A DNA stretch of 64,000 nt from Marinobacter shengliensis (GCF_003007715.1 NZ_PXNO01000019.1:62001-126000), one strand, 5' to 3'. Numbered from the stretch's first letter, positions 34,217 to 44,717 are shown. A program made the numbers and translations. Notes: generated by a model not told the origin, from the letters alone.

Positions 34217-36196
34217 TCAATCAGCGGCAAATGGCCTGCCAAGATGGTATCCCATGGCTCCATCAATACCCAGTTTACAGAGTACCGAGTATTCTGCTGC
34301 CGTTTCCACTCCTGTCGCAAAAACCTTCACGCCCCGGCTGCGCGCAATGGCCAGCACGGACTCCAGCCAGAAACGATTTTCATCATGGCTGTCCAGGTTA
34401 TGGATGAAGCTGTTATCGATACGCATGGCCCGGAACGGCAGATTCTTCAGGTAGCTGAACGGCACGCCCCCCACCCCGAAACGATCCACCAGAACCGGCA
34501 CCCCGAGCCGGACAAGCTCTCGAACCAGTGTGCTGACATCCTTGCGGTGATGGTGAATGGTCTGCTCGGCCACACCAACCCAAAGACGACTAACCAGAGG
34601 CCCTGCCTGCCCAAGACTCGCCAGCAAATCACTCCGGAACTCCGGGTCAGCAACAGACGCACTCCCCAGGGATACCGCCAGGCGCTCCCCTGGATGGCTC
34701 GCCAGGCGCTCCAGAACCCGCTCGATCAGCAGCCGGTCAATGTCCTTGATTAGCCCAAGGCGCTCGGCCACAGGTACAAACAAACCTGCCTTGAGAACCC
34801 CTTCAGGACTGTTGATACGGGAAAACACCTGATAGTGAACCACCGACTGTTCACCGCCCTGCACCATGGGCTGTAACCACAGCGACAAACTGCGGTCACG
34901 TATCGCCTGGCTGATGATCACCCGCCAGGTTTCCATGTTGTGGTGGTTCTCCAGGCCGGTTTCGGACAGCCAGCAGCAGGATTCATCCCGCTGCTGGGCC
35001 GCCACCAAGGCCTCATCGGCAGCTGCCAGCAGGTCCCGGCTACCCAGCCCTTCGGCCGTCACAGCAAGCCCCGCATGCACGATGGTATCCATCGGTGCGG
35101 CATGATCCGCATAAAGCCCGTCAAGTTCCGCCACCAGTTCTTCCGCCCATACCCGGACATCTGCCGCGGATGCGCCGGGCAGGAAAACCGCGAATTCGGC
35201 CCCGGTCCTGCGCCCGGCGAAAGATTCAGTGTGCCGCTTAACAAAGCGCTGCAGACAGCCTGCAATCTGCTTCAGGAGCAGGTCGCCCTCGCTGCGGCCA
35301 TAGGCCCTGTTGTAGTCAACGAAAAAGCCGAGCTGGATCATAATCAACACGCCCGGGGCAGCCTTTTCCTCGGATTCAAGTTCAGCCCGCAGTCGCTGAT
35401 CAAAGGCACTCCGACTGGCCAGGCCGGTCACGGGATCTTCGTTATTCACCTTGCGCAAATGCTGGATCAGCTTGCCTTGCCCCTCAAACAACTGGCCGAG
35501 GTCATCCGCCATCTGATTCATGGCTTCGGTAACCTGGTTCAGTTCCCGGGTTGACTTGATGTCGACCCGTTTCCGAAAATCCCGCTGCCCCAAAGCCCTG
35601 GCCTGAGCTTCCAACGCTTTCAGCGGGCTGAGTATTCGCCCCAGCAACAGGTGCAGGACGACCAAACCGGCACCGCCGATGGCCAGCACTCCCACCAACA
35701 GGCCCACGGTAATGCGCCAGAGGTCGTCGTAAGCCCGGCCCGGATGACTGACCACACGAACCTTGCCCAGACGGCTCCAGCCACGCACGACTTCGGCCTC
35801 AGCCATTGGCCGCGGCAGGGAGGTCAAACGGATAAACCAGCCAGGGGCGGCAGTACCCTGAAGCGGCTTTCTTCTGCCCGCAAGCAGGCTGTCACTGTGA
35901 TCAAGGTATTCCACGGACAAGTACCGGCCGCTGTCGAACACGGCATCAATCAGCGACGCAGCGGCCACCGGATCTGAGCCATCAATGGCATTCGACAAGG
36001 ATAAGCCCGTGGCCGTGGCGCCGTCCCGGGCATGATCACCGAGCTGATCGGCTACGTAGCCCCGAAAATAGCCGAAACTGGTGATGAACGCCGCCGTGAG
36101 AATGAGCACCAGCAAGCCACCGGTAAACACCAGTAATAGCCCCTGAAGCGTAATCACGCCGTGCTGCTGATCTCTCTTTCCAAGCATCCCCGCCAT
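34217..36196 (-). CDS. LapD-like c-di-GMP receptor with degenerate GGDEF and EAL domains
   Basis: About 659 residues: membrane helix (LLLVFTGGLLVLILTAAFIT), periplasmic LapD/MoxY-type domain (about 45-145), second helix (LLVGVLAIGGAGLVVLHLLL), HAMP (ILSPLKALEAQ), degenerate GGDEF domain (RRTGAEF in place of GGDEF) and degenerate EAL domain (YQVFSRI in place of an EAL motif, VDRFGVG in place of DDFGTG). This pattern marks receptors that bind c-di-GMP rather than make or break it. LapD controls a periplasmic protease and adhesin release; neither partner is in the window. The ATG at 36196 is chosen for a GGAG upstream; 36187 and 36268 are alternatives. Confidence 0.88.
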   Translation of the reverse strand: MAGMLGKRDQQHGVITLQGLLLVFTGGLLVLILTAAFITSFGYFRGYVADQLGDHARDGATATGLSLSNAIDGSDPVAAASLIDAVFDSGRYLSVEYLDHSDSLLAGRRKPLQGTAAPGWFIRLTSLPRPMAEAEVVRGWSRLGKVRVVSHPGRAYDDLWRITVGLLVGVLAIGGAGLVVLHLLLGRILSPLKALEAQARALGQRDFRKRVDIKSTRELNQVTEAMNQMADDLGQLFEGQGKLIQHLRKVNNEDPVTGLASRSAFDQRLRAELESEEKAAPGVLIMIQLGFFVDYNRAYGRSEGDLLLKQIAGCLQRFVKRHTESFAGRRTGAEFAVFLPGASAADVRVWAEELVAELDGLYADHAAPMDTIVHAGLAVTAEGLGSRDLLAAADEALVAAQQRDESCCWLSETGLENHHNMETWRVIISQAIRDRSLSLWLQPMVQGGEQSVVHYQVFSRINSPEGVLKAGLFVPVAERLGLIKDIDRLLIERVLERLASHPGERLAVSLGSASVADPEFRSDLLASLGQAGPLVSRLWVGVAEQTIHHHRKDVSTLVRELVRLGVPVLVDRFGVGGVPFSYLKNLPFRAMRIDNSFIHNLDSHDENRFWLESVLAIARSRGVKVFATGVETAAEYSVLCKLGIDGAMGYHLGRPFAAD

Positions 36197-36391
36197 AGCT
36201 GCTGGGGCTCCGGTCCGATAATTGGTTTGATGAGTGTCTGTGACCTGTACCGCAGAGTTGACAAACATTTACATAGCGCAACCTACGCCGACAACATTAA
36301 ACACTATAGACTCTGCAAAAGGACTAAGGTTAAAAAGTTAGTCCTGCCGGATCGGACCATCAAAAAATGAAAACAGACAGGCCGGAGCACA

Positions 36392-38005
36392 ATGAACGAC
36401 GAAAGCCAGAAAGAAAAACTCAGGCAGCATTTCGCCCGCCGTGTGACCACCCAGGCCAGGGTGGTTCTGGATACCTGGCAGAAGATTCGCGAAGACAGGG
36501 ATCAAGCCGCGGTTTACCGCGATGAGCTGGTCTCGGCAACGGACAAGCTGGTCCGCTATGCCAAACGGTTCGAAATGGAGAGCCATGCCGCCGCTGCGGA
36601 GCACATCCTGGGACTGCTTGAGCACTGGCACCAGAGCGCCCCCCTTGAGGATGACCAGGCACGACAACTGGAAGATGCCACCGAGACTCTGCGCCATTGC
36701 ACCCAACGCCGTACCGACCAGGAAACCTCCGACACGCCCCAGCAATACCGACGCACACCGGTTTACATTGCGCTGTCCAACGGTGAAATGGCCGCCCGCC
36801 TGATCCGCCAGCTGGAATTTTTCGGGTTCCGGGCCTCCGCGTTCAGCAGTGCCTCTGACCTGATTGAAGCCTGCGCCCTGAGCAAGCCGGAAACCATCCT
36901 CATGGATGTCAACTTTGGCGGCGACACCAACAGTGGTATTGCCACTGTGGAGCAGCTACAGGAGCAGCACGACACGCCCATACCGATCATCTTCATGAGC
37001 GATGAAGACGGCAGCATTGAAACCCGCCTGCGAGCATCCCGGTGTGGCGGCGAGGAGTTTTTCTACCCGGCGGTGGACCCCGGGCAGCTGATCGAAAAGA
37101 TCGAAACCTACACCCACGGCAATACGGTCGAGCCCTACAAGGTGCTGGTTCTGGATGACTCCCGGGCCCAGGCCAAATACATGGAAACGGTGCTGAAGAA
37201 GGCGGGCATGACCGCCCACATCATCACCGATCCGATGCAGATTATTCACGCCCTGGAAGAGTTTTCGCCAGAAATCATCATTCTGGACATGTACATGCCC
37301 GGCTGCACTGGCATGGAGATCGCCCGGGTGATCCGTCAGCAGGATCGCTTCCACAGCGTTCCCATCATTTACCTGTCCGCGGAAGAAGACGTCAGCAAGC
37401 AGCTGCACGCCATGAGCCTGGGGGGCGACGACTTCCTGACCAAGCCCATCGACCCCAAACACCTGATTGCCACCCTGCACAACCGTGGCCGCCGGGCCCG
37501 GTCATTGCTGGCACTGATGATTCGCGACAGCCTCACCGGACTGTATAACCACACCCATACCCTGCATCTGCTGGAGCAGGAAATCGTGCGGGCCCGGCAG
37601 AAAGACCAATCCCTGTGTTTCGCTATGCTCGACATCGATTACTTCAAAAAGGTAAACGACACCTTTGGCCATCCCATTGGCGACCGGGTGCTGCGAAGCC
37701 TGTCGATGTTCCTCAAGCAGCGACTGCGAAAATCCGATCACATCGGTCGTTATGGTGGTGAGGAATTTGCGATCATTCTGCCCAACACACGGCCCGGTGA
37801 CGCCCGCAACGTGTTGAATGAAATCCGCGAGCGCTTCTCCGAGCTGGTACAGCCGGCCGGCGACCGGGAATTTAACGTCACCTTCAGTTGCGGCATCTCC
37901 GCCTGGCAGGGTGACAGCGCCCAGTCCCTGTGCGAGCGCGCAGACCGGGCGCTTTACACGTCCAAGGAGCATGGGCGCAACTGCGTTACCACTGCAGAGG
38001 ACTAA
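36392..38005 (+). CDS. Response regulator diguanylate cyclase (REC-REC-GGDEF)
   Basis: A 537-residue cytoplasmic protein. Order: an N-terminal helical segment (about 1-110) that may be HPt-like, first receiver (Asp172 in ILMDVNFGG), second receiver (Asp299 in IILDMYMPG, Lys in DFLTKPID) and a GGDEF domain with an intact GGEEF (455-459) and an RxxD inhibitory site (RKSD) just before it. It should make c-di-GMP when phosphorylated and be product-inhibited. It is divergent from the LapD-like receptor, which could read its product. Confidence 0.93.
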   Translation: MNDESQKEKLRQHFARRVTTQARVVLDTWQKIREDRDQAAVYRDELVSATDKLVRYAKRFEMESHAAAAEHILGLLEHWHQSAPLEDDQARQLEDATETLRHCTQRRTDQETSDTPQQYRRTPVYIALSNGEMAARLIRQLEFFGFRASAFSSASDLIEACALSKPETILMDVNFGGDTNSGIATVEQLQEQHDTPIPIIFMSDEDGSIETRLRASRCGGEEFFYPAVDPGQLIEKIETYTHGNTVEPYKVLVLDDSRAQAKYMETVLKKAGMTAHIITDPMQIIHALEEFSPEIIILDMYMPGCTGMEIARVIRQQDRFHSVPIIYLSAEEDVSKQLHAMSLGGDDFLTKPIDPKHLIATLHNRGRRARSLLALMIRDSLTGLYNHTHTLHLLEQEIVRARQKDQSLCFAMLDIDYFKKVNDTFGHPIGDRVLRSLSMFLKQRLRKSDHIGRYGGEEFAIILPNTRPGDARNVLNEIRERFSELVQPAGDREFNVTFSCGISAWQGDSAQSLCERADRALYTSKEHGRNCVTTAED

Positions 38006-38015
38006 ATCCCGGATA

Positions 38016-39011
38016 TCAGGCAGCGGGCTCCACAGTCAGAAATACCGCTGTCTGATTCAGCAGCTGATAGGCCACTTCACCGAAGGTAATCGGCCCCGTC
38101 AGCTCGGCGGTGGTCCGACCTTCCAGCTCCGAGTATAGGTAGTTGAGGATACAGTTACAGCCAAACACCAGATTACCGGCATGGTCAGGCATGGCGGCGA
38201 GGAACGCGGTCGGGTAGTCTTCCACCGGCCGCGCGAAACGATAACTCACCCCCTCGAAGACCGGTGCATAAAGGTTTACCACGCCGGCCTGCTCGTCGAC
38301 GGACTGAATGCTTACGTTGACCATTGCGCCACAGTAGTCCGCCACCAACGGCAGCTGCTGCTGACCGCTTTCGCGTAACACAAGATCGACAAAGTTGTGA
38401 GGCTGGCCATCCACACGGCACCGGCCTACCGCACGACTCGTTGCCTCGAACGTCAGCTCAGGGCCGGTGCCTGCTTCAAACAGATTGACGATATGAACAA
38501 CCGCGGAGAGGCTGTCATCCAGAGGCACATGGAGCACCACCGCCCGGTCACTGAAACACTCCCCGCTCCGACCATCAAAAACAACCGCTTTACCCTGAGC
38601 CAGCTCATCGAGATGCACACCAGAGACCCAGCCTACAATCGGTTTCAGGTACATGTCGGGAAACTCCGGCGCATGGTGCGCATAGGCTTCCAACACCTTA
38701 CTACCGGCAGGCAAAATTATGATCGAATAGCCATTCTCAGGGGCATCTTCCAGAACATTGCGCAGCGTGATTTCGTCGTAGTGGTGCACGCTGGCGTCCC
38801 CGTCACCGAGATCTTGCACAAACAGCCTGTCGCGGCAACACTGGCCACCATCGCCAGTCATGAAGTATGGCGTGCTCCCTCCCACCCAGGTACCCCGAGG
38901 CAGAGTGGCCAATAACGCCTCATCACCGGCAATGGCCAAAGCCCTTCCCGCCTTGATCAGCTCGGCTGCCTCCGTTGGGGTCATCATCCCCGCCTGCGTG
39001 GTTTTGCTCAC
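38016..39011 (-). CDS. FIST-C-like protein (DUF6976-like)
   Basis: A 331-residue cytoplasmic protein. The N-terminal part (LLATLPRGTWVGGSTPYF) resembles the turn region of FIST N domains. The C-terminal part (LVFGCNCILNYLYSELEGR, GPITFGEVAYQLLNQTAVFL) resembles FIST C, compare the FIST protein at 5936-7096. It is probably a ligand-binding sensory protein. Its start overlaps the stop of the ISL3-like gene by 4 bp. The domain call is by eye and should be treated as tentative. Confidence 0.6.
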   Translation of the reverse strand: MSKTTQAGMMTPTEAAELIKAGRALAIAGDEALLATLPRGTWVGGSTPYFMTGDGGQCCRDRLFVQDLGDGDASVHHYDEITLRNVLEDAPENGYSIIILPAGSKVLEAYAHHAPEFPDMYLKPIVGWVSGVHLDELAQGKAVVFDGRSGECFSDRAVVLHVPLDDSLSAVVHIVNLFEAGTGPELTFEATSRAVGRCRVDGQPHNFVDLVLRESGQQQLPLVADYCGAMVNVSIQSVDEQAGVVNLYAPVFEGVSYRFARPVEDYPTAFLAAMPDHAGNLVFGCNCILNYLYSELEGRTTAELTGPITFGEVAYQLLNQTAVFLTVEPAA

Positions 39012-39883
39012 GAGTCTATCCCCTCAGCGCTCTCTCGAAATGTCGCCAACTGGGCGATTTCATGACCAAGCTGTTTTTCGTGCTTGATAAAAAATCGTCT
39101 GAGCGTGTTCACCCTGAGAATCTTCGCATCGTGACTGGTCAGGCCCGAAAACTCCTGCCGACTCCGGGCCAGCAGTAGCTTGAGACTCAGAAGGCGAATA
39201 TCCATCAGTGTGTCAGAGGCCAATAAATTGAACCATACGGGATCACCGGTCGGCGGAATAACCTGCCGGGCAGCACCCGGCGAAGCACTTTCAGCCAAAG
39301 CACCTTCAAAGCCATGATCGGTACCATGCACGCCTTCGCTGATGGCATGGCGTATTTGCCAGGCAAGGTAAACGTCAATGTCGAGCAACCTGCACACTTG
39401 TCGATACCCCAGCCCGGCATTCAGACACTCAATCACCTTATGGGCCAGACCATGCGTATAGTCATCACCGGCAGGGCCAAGAAACGGTACCGCCTCTGGC
39501 GACTCTGTGCCCTGCTCCGGCAAACTGGCATGAATGTAGGTTTTCAAAGGGCCCACGTTGGCATGCCGCCAGCACGATTTTGGCTGTACAAATGCCGGCC
39601 GACCAAACCAGGACTTTCCGGTTCTGAGGTAGGCATGAAGCTCCCGACGCTGCGCATCCACTTTGATGCGGTCCACAACCCACGGTTCTTTCAATTCAAG
39701 TAACTGACGGCAGATCTCGGTGTCTCGCACGATACCTCCCTGGAAATCCCTATGCCTTGAAACACCCAGTCTGGCAGCATACTCCCGGGCCAGACAGCCA
39801 ACTATCGCATCAATCGGCCGGGACTTAAGACCCAAGCCTACTGGGCACAAAAAGTACTGAACCTGAACGTATCGCTCAGGCAT
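39008..39883 (-). CDS. ISL3-transposase-like DNA-binding protein without catalytic domain
   Basis: About 291 residues from the ATG at 39883 (AGGTG just upstream; other starts possible). The middle (ELKEPWVVDRIKVDAQRREL, CWRHANVGPLKTYIHASLP, then GLGYRQVCRLLDIDVYLAW) follows the N-terminal pattern of ISL3 transposases: a PW-V start, a zinc-ribbon ending in WRH, and a helix-turn-helix. The zinc-ribbon cysteines are largely missing and no DDE domain follows; the C-terminal third is a different helical region. It looks like a transposase-derived regulator, co-translated with the FIST-C-like protein. Confidence 0.5.
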   Translation of the reverse strand: MPERYVQVQYFLCPVGLGLKSRPIDAIVGCLAREYAARLGVSRHRDFQGGIVRDTEICRQLLELKEPWVVDRIKVDAQRRELHAYLRTGKSWFGRPAFVQPKSCWRHANVGPLKTYIHASLPEQGTESPEAVPFLGPAGDDYTHGLAHKVIECLNAGLGYRQVCRLLDIDVYLAWQIRHAISEGVHGTDHGFEGALAESASPGAARQVIPPTGDPVWFNLLASDTLMDIRLLSLKLLLARSRQEFSGLTSHDAKILRVNTLRRFFIKHEKQLGHEIAQLATFRESAEGIDS

Positions 39884-40138
39884 CACCTCGTGCCCGCCGG
39901 TTTGTCGGCGCTGCATGAAACCAATGTCGAATACCGACACGGCCCACCTTCATCGACAATGATTGTCATCAACGAAATGTCATCGCGTACACGGCGATTG
40001 CTGTGTAACCTTTTTAAGACCAATGTACGACAGGCAAGATTGTCAAAAAGTGTTGATCTGAGGCTAACAAGTACGCACCATTGAGGTAACGTGCCGTTAT
40101 CTTCGGCGATCCTGTAAAACACCAAGGCAGACAGAACC

Positions 40139-40579
40139 ATGTCGACCATACTTGTGCTCCATGGCCCCAACCTCAACATGCTCGGCACCCGGGAGCCCGA
40201 GGTCTATGGCTATGAAACACTGGCCGATATTGACGACCGCTTGCACCAGAAAGCGGCCGAGCAAGGTCACCACCTGCTGCATTTGCAATCCAATGCAGAG
40301 TACGAATTGATTGAACGGGTACATGAGGCCCGGGGTGAGGGCGTGGATTTTATCATTATCAATCCTGCCGCCTTTACCCATACCAGTGTCGCCCTGCGGG
40401 ACGCCATGCTGGCCTCCGGCATACCGTTTATAGAAGTGCATTTATCAAATGTGCATGCGCGGGAACCTTTCCGCCATCACTCCTATTTTTCAGATATCGC
40501 CGAAGGGGTTATCTGCGGGCTGGGCAGCCAGGGCTACGACCTTGCCCTGCAGGCTGCACTGCAACGAATTCACCGATAG
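40139..40579 (+). CDS. aroQ: 3-dehydroquinate dehydratase, type II
   Basis: A 146-residue shikimate pathway enzyme. Motifs are [17 protein letters not shown] with the catalytic Tyr, [15 protein letters not shown] with the catalytic His, and [17 protein letters not shown]. It precedes accB, as in pseudomonads. Confidence 0.97.
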   Translation: MSTILVLHGPNLNMLGTREPEVYGYETLADIDDRLHQKAAEQGHHLLHLQSNAEYELIERVHEARGEGVDFIIINPAAFTHTSVALRDAMLASGIPFIEVHLSNVHAREPFRHHSYFSDIAEGVICGLGSQGYDLALQAALQRIHR

Positions 40580-40606
40580 ACCAGAGACAACGGGACTGGA
40601 ACAGTT

Positions 40607-41071
40607 ATGGATATTCGTAAAATCAAGAAACTGATTGAACTGCTCGAGGAGTCAGACGTCGAGGAGCTGGAGATTCACGAGGGTGACGATTCAGTTCGTA
40701 TATCGCGCCGTCGGGAACAGGCCTCCGGTGGCCATTACGTGAGCCACTACTCAGCACCCGCGCCCCAGGCTCCGGCACCGACCCCAGCACCCGAGGCAGC
40801 GCCGGCTGAACAAACCTCTGCGCCAGCTGCCATCAATGGCCATGCAGTGAAATCTCCGATGGTGGGCACCTTCTACCGCTCACCGTCCCCGAGCGCTGCA
40901 GCGTTTGTCGAAGTTGGCCAGAAGGTAAACGTTGGTGATGTCATCTGCATTGTGGAAGCCATGAAGATGATGAACCAGATCGAGGCTGACAAAGCCGGCA
41001 CCATCACCGAAATCCTGGTCGAGAATGGCCAGCCGGTGGAGTTTGACCAGCCCCTGGTCGTCATTTCCTGA
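40607..41071 (+). CDS. accB: Biotin carboxyl carrier protein of acetyl-CoA carboxylase
   Basis: A 154-residue carrier. The biotin attachment site is Lys120 in [14 protein letters not shown]. Residues about 48-75 are an Ala/Pro-rich linker. N-terminal [23 protein letters not shown] is the usual start. It carries the carboxyl group between AccC and the carboxyltransferase. Confidence 0.97.
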   Translation: MDIRKIKKLIELLEESDVEELEIHEGDDSVRISRRREQASGGHYVSHYSAPAPQAPAPTPAPEAAPAEQTSAPAAINGHAVKSPMVGTFYRSPSPSAAAFVEVGQKVNVGDVICIVEAMKMMNQIEADKAGTITEILVENGQPVEFDQPLVVIS

Positions 41072-41095
41072 ATTCGGTGATTGTTAACCATGGCC

Positions 41096-42436
41096 ATGTT
41101 AGAAAAAGTTCTGATCGCAAACCGCGGTGAAATCGCCCTGCGAATCCTCCGCGCCTGCAAAGAGCTGGGCATCAAGACGGTAGCCGTGCACTCACAGGTC
41201 GATCGCGACCTTATGCACGTTCGTCTCGCCGACGAAACCGTCTGCATCGGTCCCAACAGCGCGACGGAAAGCTACCTGAACATCCCGACCATCATCAGCG
41301 CTGCAGAAGTAACGGACTCCGTAGGCATTCACCCGGGTTACGGCTTCCTGGCTGAAAACGCCGACTTTGCTGAGCAGGTCGAGAAAAGCGGCTTTCGCTT
41401 TATCGGACCGAGAGCGGAAACCATCCGCCTGATGGGCAACAAGGTATCCGCCATTGAAGCCATGAAGAAGGCCGGCGTACCCACCGTGCCCGGCTCTGAC
41501 GGTCCGCTGACGGACGACGACGAGCGCACCCTCCAGGTGGCTCGCCAGATCGGCTACCCGGTAATGATCAAGGCCGCTTCCGGTGGTGGTGGTCGTGGCA
41601 TGCAGGTGGTGCATTCCGAGGCTGCATTGCTGAAGGCAGTACAAATCACCCAGAGCGAAGCCAAGAACGCTTTTGGCGATCCGACCGTCTACCTGGAAAA
41701 ATTCCTCGAAACACCACGCCATGTGGAGATTCAGGTACTGGCGGACATGCACGGCAACGTGATCCATTTGGGCGACCGGGACTGCTCCATGCAGCGCCGG
41801 AACCAGAAAGTCATCGAGGAAGCCCCGGCCCCGAATGTTGACCCGGTATCCCGGGAACGCACGCTCAAGGCCTGCGTCGACGCCTGTAAGGAAATCGGCT
41901 ACGTGGGTGCCGGCACCTTTGAGTTCCTGTACCAGGACGGCGAGTTCTATTTCATCGAGATGAACACCCGGGTACAGGTTGAGCACCCGGTCTCCGAGAT
42001 GGTGACCGGTGTTGATATCGTCCGTGAGCAGCTGCGCATTGCCAGCGGACTGCCGCTGCAATACAGCCAGGACGAAATCCACATCTCTGGCCACGCCATC
42101 GAATGCCGGATCAACGCCGAAGACCCTCAAACCTTCGTGCCCAGCCCCGGCAAGGTCAAACATTTCCATGCTCCCGGTGGCAATGGCATTCGTGTCGACT
42201 CCCATCTGTACAGCGGCTACACGGTACCGCCGTACTACGATTCCCTGGTGGCCAAACTGATCACCTGGGGCGACGACCGGGAGATTGCCCGCCGGCGCAT
42301 GAAGAACGCGCTGGACGAAATGCTGGTCGAGGGCATCAAGACCAACCAACCCCTGCATCGAAAACTGGTACGCGATGGTGGCTTTAAACAGGTAGACTTC
42401 ACCATCCACTACCTTGAGAAACTGATGCGGGATTAA
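41096..42436 (+). CDS. accC: Biotin carboxylase subunit of acetyl-CoA carboxylase
   Basis: A 446-residue ATP-grasp enzyme that carboxylates biotin on AccB. Motifs are [33 protein letters not shown], the glycine-rich ATP loop [14 protein letters not shown] and [18 protein letters not shown]. The start at [11 protein letters not shown] matches homologues; ATG at 41090 (two residues longer) is equally possible. It follows accB by 24 bp. Confidence 0.97.
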   Translation: MLEKVLIANRGEIALRILRACKELGIKTVAVHSQVDRDLMHVRLADETVCIGPNSATESYLNIPTIISAAEVTDSVGIHPGYGFLAENADFAEQVEKSGFRFIGPRAETIRLMGNKVSAIEAMKKAGVPTVPGSDGPLTDDDERTLQVARQIGYPVMIKAASGGGGRGMQVVHSEAALLKAVQITQSEAKNAFGDPTVYLEKFLETPRHVEIQVLADMHGNVIHLGDRDCSMQRRNQKVIEEAPAPNVDPVSRERTLKACVDACKEIGYVGAGTFEFLYQDGEFYFIEMNTRVQVEHPVSEMVTGVDIVREQLRIASGLPLQYSQDEIHISGHAIECRINAEDPQTFVPSPGKVKHFHAPGGNGIRVDSHLYSGYTVPPYYDSLVAKLITWGDDREIARRRMKNALDEMLVEGIKTNQPLHRKLVRDGGFKQVDFTIHYLEKLMRD

Positions 42437-42438
42437 CC

Positions 42439-43335
42439 ATGCCCTGGATACAACTCCAGATTCCAGCTGATCCGGACACTGCGGATCAGCTGGAAGACCT
42501 GTTAATGGAAATGGGCGCAGACGCCGTTTCCATGGAAGACGCAGCCGACCAGCCCCTGTACGAGCCCGACCCTGGCACTACCCCCTTATGGAGCCAGACC
42601 ACGGTGACCGGCCTGTTCCAGTCCGACCGCAACACCGAGCAACTGTTAGCGGATATCCGCGACGCCTGGCACCAGCAAACCCAGCAAACCCTGGCTGAAA
42701 TCGACGTCACCCTGGTGGAAGACAAGGACTGGGAGCGGGCCTGGATGGACGACTTCCACCCGTTGCAGTTCGGTGAACGCCTGTGGATTGTGCCCAGCTG
42801 GCACGAAGCGCCAGACCCGGATGCGGCCAACCTGTTACTGGACCCAGGCCTGGCCTTTGGCACCGGCACCCACCCCACCACGGCCCTGTGCCTGGAATGG
42901 CTCGACGGCCAGGATGTCGCGGGCAAACAGGTGACCGACTACGGTTGCGGCTCCGGCATTCTGGGCCTCGCCGCACTGCTGCTTGGCGCGGACCATGTGG
43001 TTGGTGTGGATACCGATCCGCAAGCCCTGGAAGCCAGTCGGGAAAATGCTCGCCGTAACGGCGTTGACGACAACCGGCTGGATCTGTTCCTGCCGGGCAA
43101 CGACCCCGACACCCGTGCCGATATCATGCTGGCCAACATCCTGGCCCAGCCACTGATCGGGCTGGCACCGAGACTGGCCGAGCTGACCAAGCCCGGCGGT
43201 GACCTGGTGTTGTCCGGCATCCTGTTCAATCAGGCCCGGGACGTCATGGATGCCTACGAGCCCTGGTTCATCATGGACGACCCGGAACAGAAAGAAGACT
43301 GGATACGCCTCACAGGACGGCGCAAGGACGGATGA
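42439..43335 (+). CDS. prmA: Ribosomal protein L11 methyltransferase
   Basis: A 298-residue SAM-dependent methyltransferase of L11. SAM motif DYGCGSGILGLAALLLGA and the DPGLAFGTGTHPTTALCLEWL substrate/active-site region are typical. The N-terminal half (to about 110) is the L11-recognition domain. It follows accC by 2 bp, so all three genes are likely one transcript. Confidence 0.96.
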   Translation: MPWIQLQIPADPDTADQLEDLLMEMGADAVSMEDAADQPLYEPDPGTTPLWSQTTVTGLFQSDRNTEQLLADIRDAWHQQTQQTLAEIDVTLVEDKDWERAWMDDFHPLQFGERLWIVPSWHEAPDPDAANLLLDPGLAFGTGTHPTTALCLEWLDGQDVAGKQVTDYGCGSGILGLAALLLGADHVVGVDTDPQALEASRENARRNGVDDNRLDLFLPGNDPDTRADIMLANILAQPLIGLAPRLAELTKPGGDLVLSGILFNQARDVMDAYEPWFIMDDPEQKEDWIRLTGRRKDG

Positions 43336-43442
43336 CGAGCCCGGGCTTTACGACTAAACTGCCTCCTTTGTAATGGTAGATGTAGTGATAGATTAATCAT
43401 CGAGCATCGATCTATCCGCGATCAAGCTTTCAGGAACGAAGC

Positions 43443-44717
43443 ATGACCCAGAGCAGCCTGCAGACTCAGTGCCCCAATTGCGAAACCCGCTTCCGGGTGA
43501 CTGACGAACAACTCAGCATCGCCGGGGGTAAAGTCCGTTGTGGCAGCTGCCTGAAGGTTTTTAACGCGATCGAGCACCGGGTTCTTAAATCAGGCATCAG
43601 CTCTGCGCCAGCCGAACCGGGCGAGAAAACAGCCGGGGAGACCGACACCCCACCCTCGGCCACCCAAACCGGGCACGATGAAGACGACTTTATCTTTGCC
43701 GACAACCCGGAAGAAGATGCCACAGAAGGCCGCTATGCGGGGAGCAAACTGACGTTTTCCGATGACGAACTGAGCGACAGTTTCCGCTCGTTTGATGAAC
43801 CGGAAGAGTCCGGCTACCACGATGACGATCTGACCCCGGAAAAGCAGGACGTTGACGAAAGCTGGGCGGAAGCCATGCTGGCGGACGATCAACCGGTGCG
43901 CGCACCGGATAAGCCAGCCGAACCCGAGCCACCAGCACCGAAAACACCGTCAGTTGAAAGCAAGCCTGAACCGGATCGTCAACCGATAGCCCCGGATACA
44001 CCACCACCCGGCGCACCTTCCGCCGCCGGCAGCGATGAAACACCCGAGCCGCCAGCGCCAGGCAAAAGCGAGCCTGCCAGCCCCGCAACCCCTCCCGAAG
44101 AACTTACGCTTGCGGCAACCGATGACGACCGGCCTGCGACCCCCAAAGAACCGGCACGCAGGGCTGATCAGGCGCCTGACACCCTGTATCGGGATCTGCG
44201 CCGCGACCCGGTATCGGTTGGCCAGGGCCGCAGTCGCCTGAGAACAGCCCTGTGGACGCTCGTCGTTGTAGCCTTACTGGGCGCCCTGGTCGCCCAGGTT
44301 ACCTGGTTCCAGTTTGATCGCCTGTCTGCCGTTCCGCAGCTCAGACCGTTCTACGAGAAGGGTTGTGAACTGGCCGGCTGCCAATTAAAGCCCCTGATCA
44401 ACGTCGACGCCATTCAGAGCCGAAAACTGGTGGTCCGGACCGATCCCGACAACCGCACCCAACTGATCGTTGACGCTGTCATCATTAACCGGGCGGCCTT
44501 CGAACAGCCGTTTCCGGCCATTGCCCTAACCTTTTCCAATCTCAACGGTGATGTGGTGGCCCAGAGCACGTTTACCCCCGAGGAATACCTGGCCGGTGAA
44601 GCGGAAGCCCTGAGCGCCATGCCCCCGGAGACTCCGGTGCGGATTGCCATCAGCATCCGCGATCCAGGCCGCGACGCGGTGAATTACAATCTGAGCTTCC
44701 GGCCCTCGACACCCTGA
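43443..44717 (+). CDS. Zinc-ribbon and DUF3426 domain membrane protein
   Basis: A 424-residue protein with an N-terminal MJ0042-type zinc ribbon (CPNCETRFRVTDEQ and CGSCLKVFNAIEH), a long acidic Pro-rich disordered region (about 50-255), a single membrane helix (LWTLVVVALLGALVAQVTWF, near 265) and a C-terminal DUF3426 domain (about 280-424). It sits between prmA and dusB as in Pseudomonas. Function unknown; it would link cytoplasmic zinc binding to an envelope domain. Confidence 0.9.
   Translation: MTQSSLQTQCPNCETRFRVTDEQLSIAGGKVRCGSCLKVFNAIEHRVLKSGISSAPAEPGEKTAGETDTPPSATQTGHDEDDFIFADNPEEDATEGRYAGSKLTFSDDELSDSFRSFDEPEESGYHDDDLTPEKQDVDESWAEAMLADDQPVRAPDKPAEPEPPAPKTPSVESKPEPDRQPIAPDTPPPGAPSAAGSDETPEPPAPGKSEPASPATPPEELTLAATDDDRPATPKEPARRADQAPDTLYRDLRRDPVSVGQGRSRLRTALWTLVVVALLGALVAQVTWFQFDRLSAVPQLRPFYEKGCELAGCQLKPLINVDAIQSRKLVVRTDPDNRTQLIVDAVIINRAAFEQPFPAIALTFSNLNGDVVAQSTFTPEEYLAGEAEALSAMPPETPVRIAISIRDPGRDAVNYNLSFRPSTP

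Noticed and set aside
41192-42409. 405-codon ORF on the minus strand
   Set aside because: Shadow of accC on the opposite strand.
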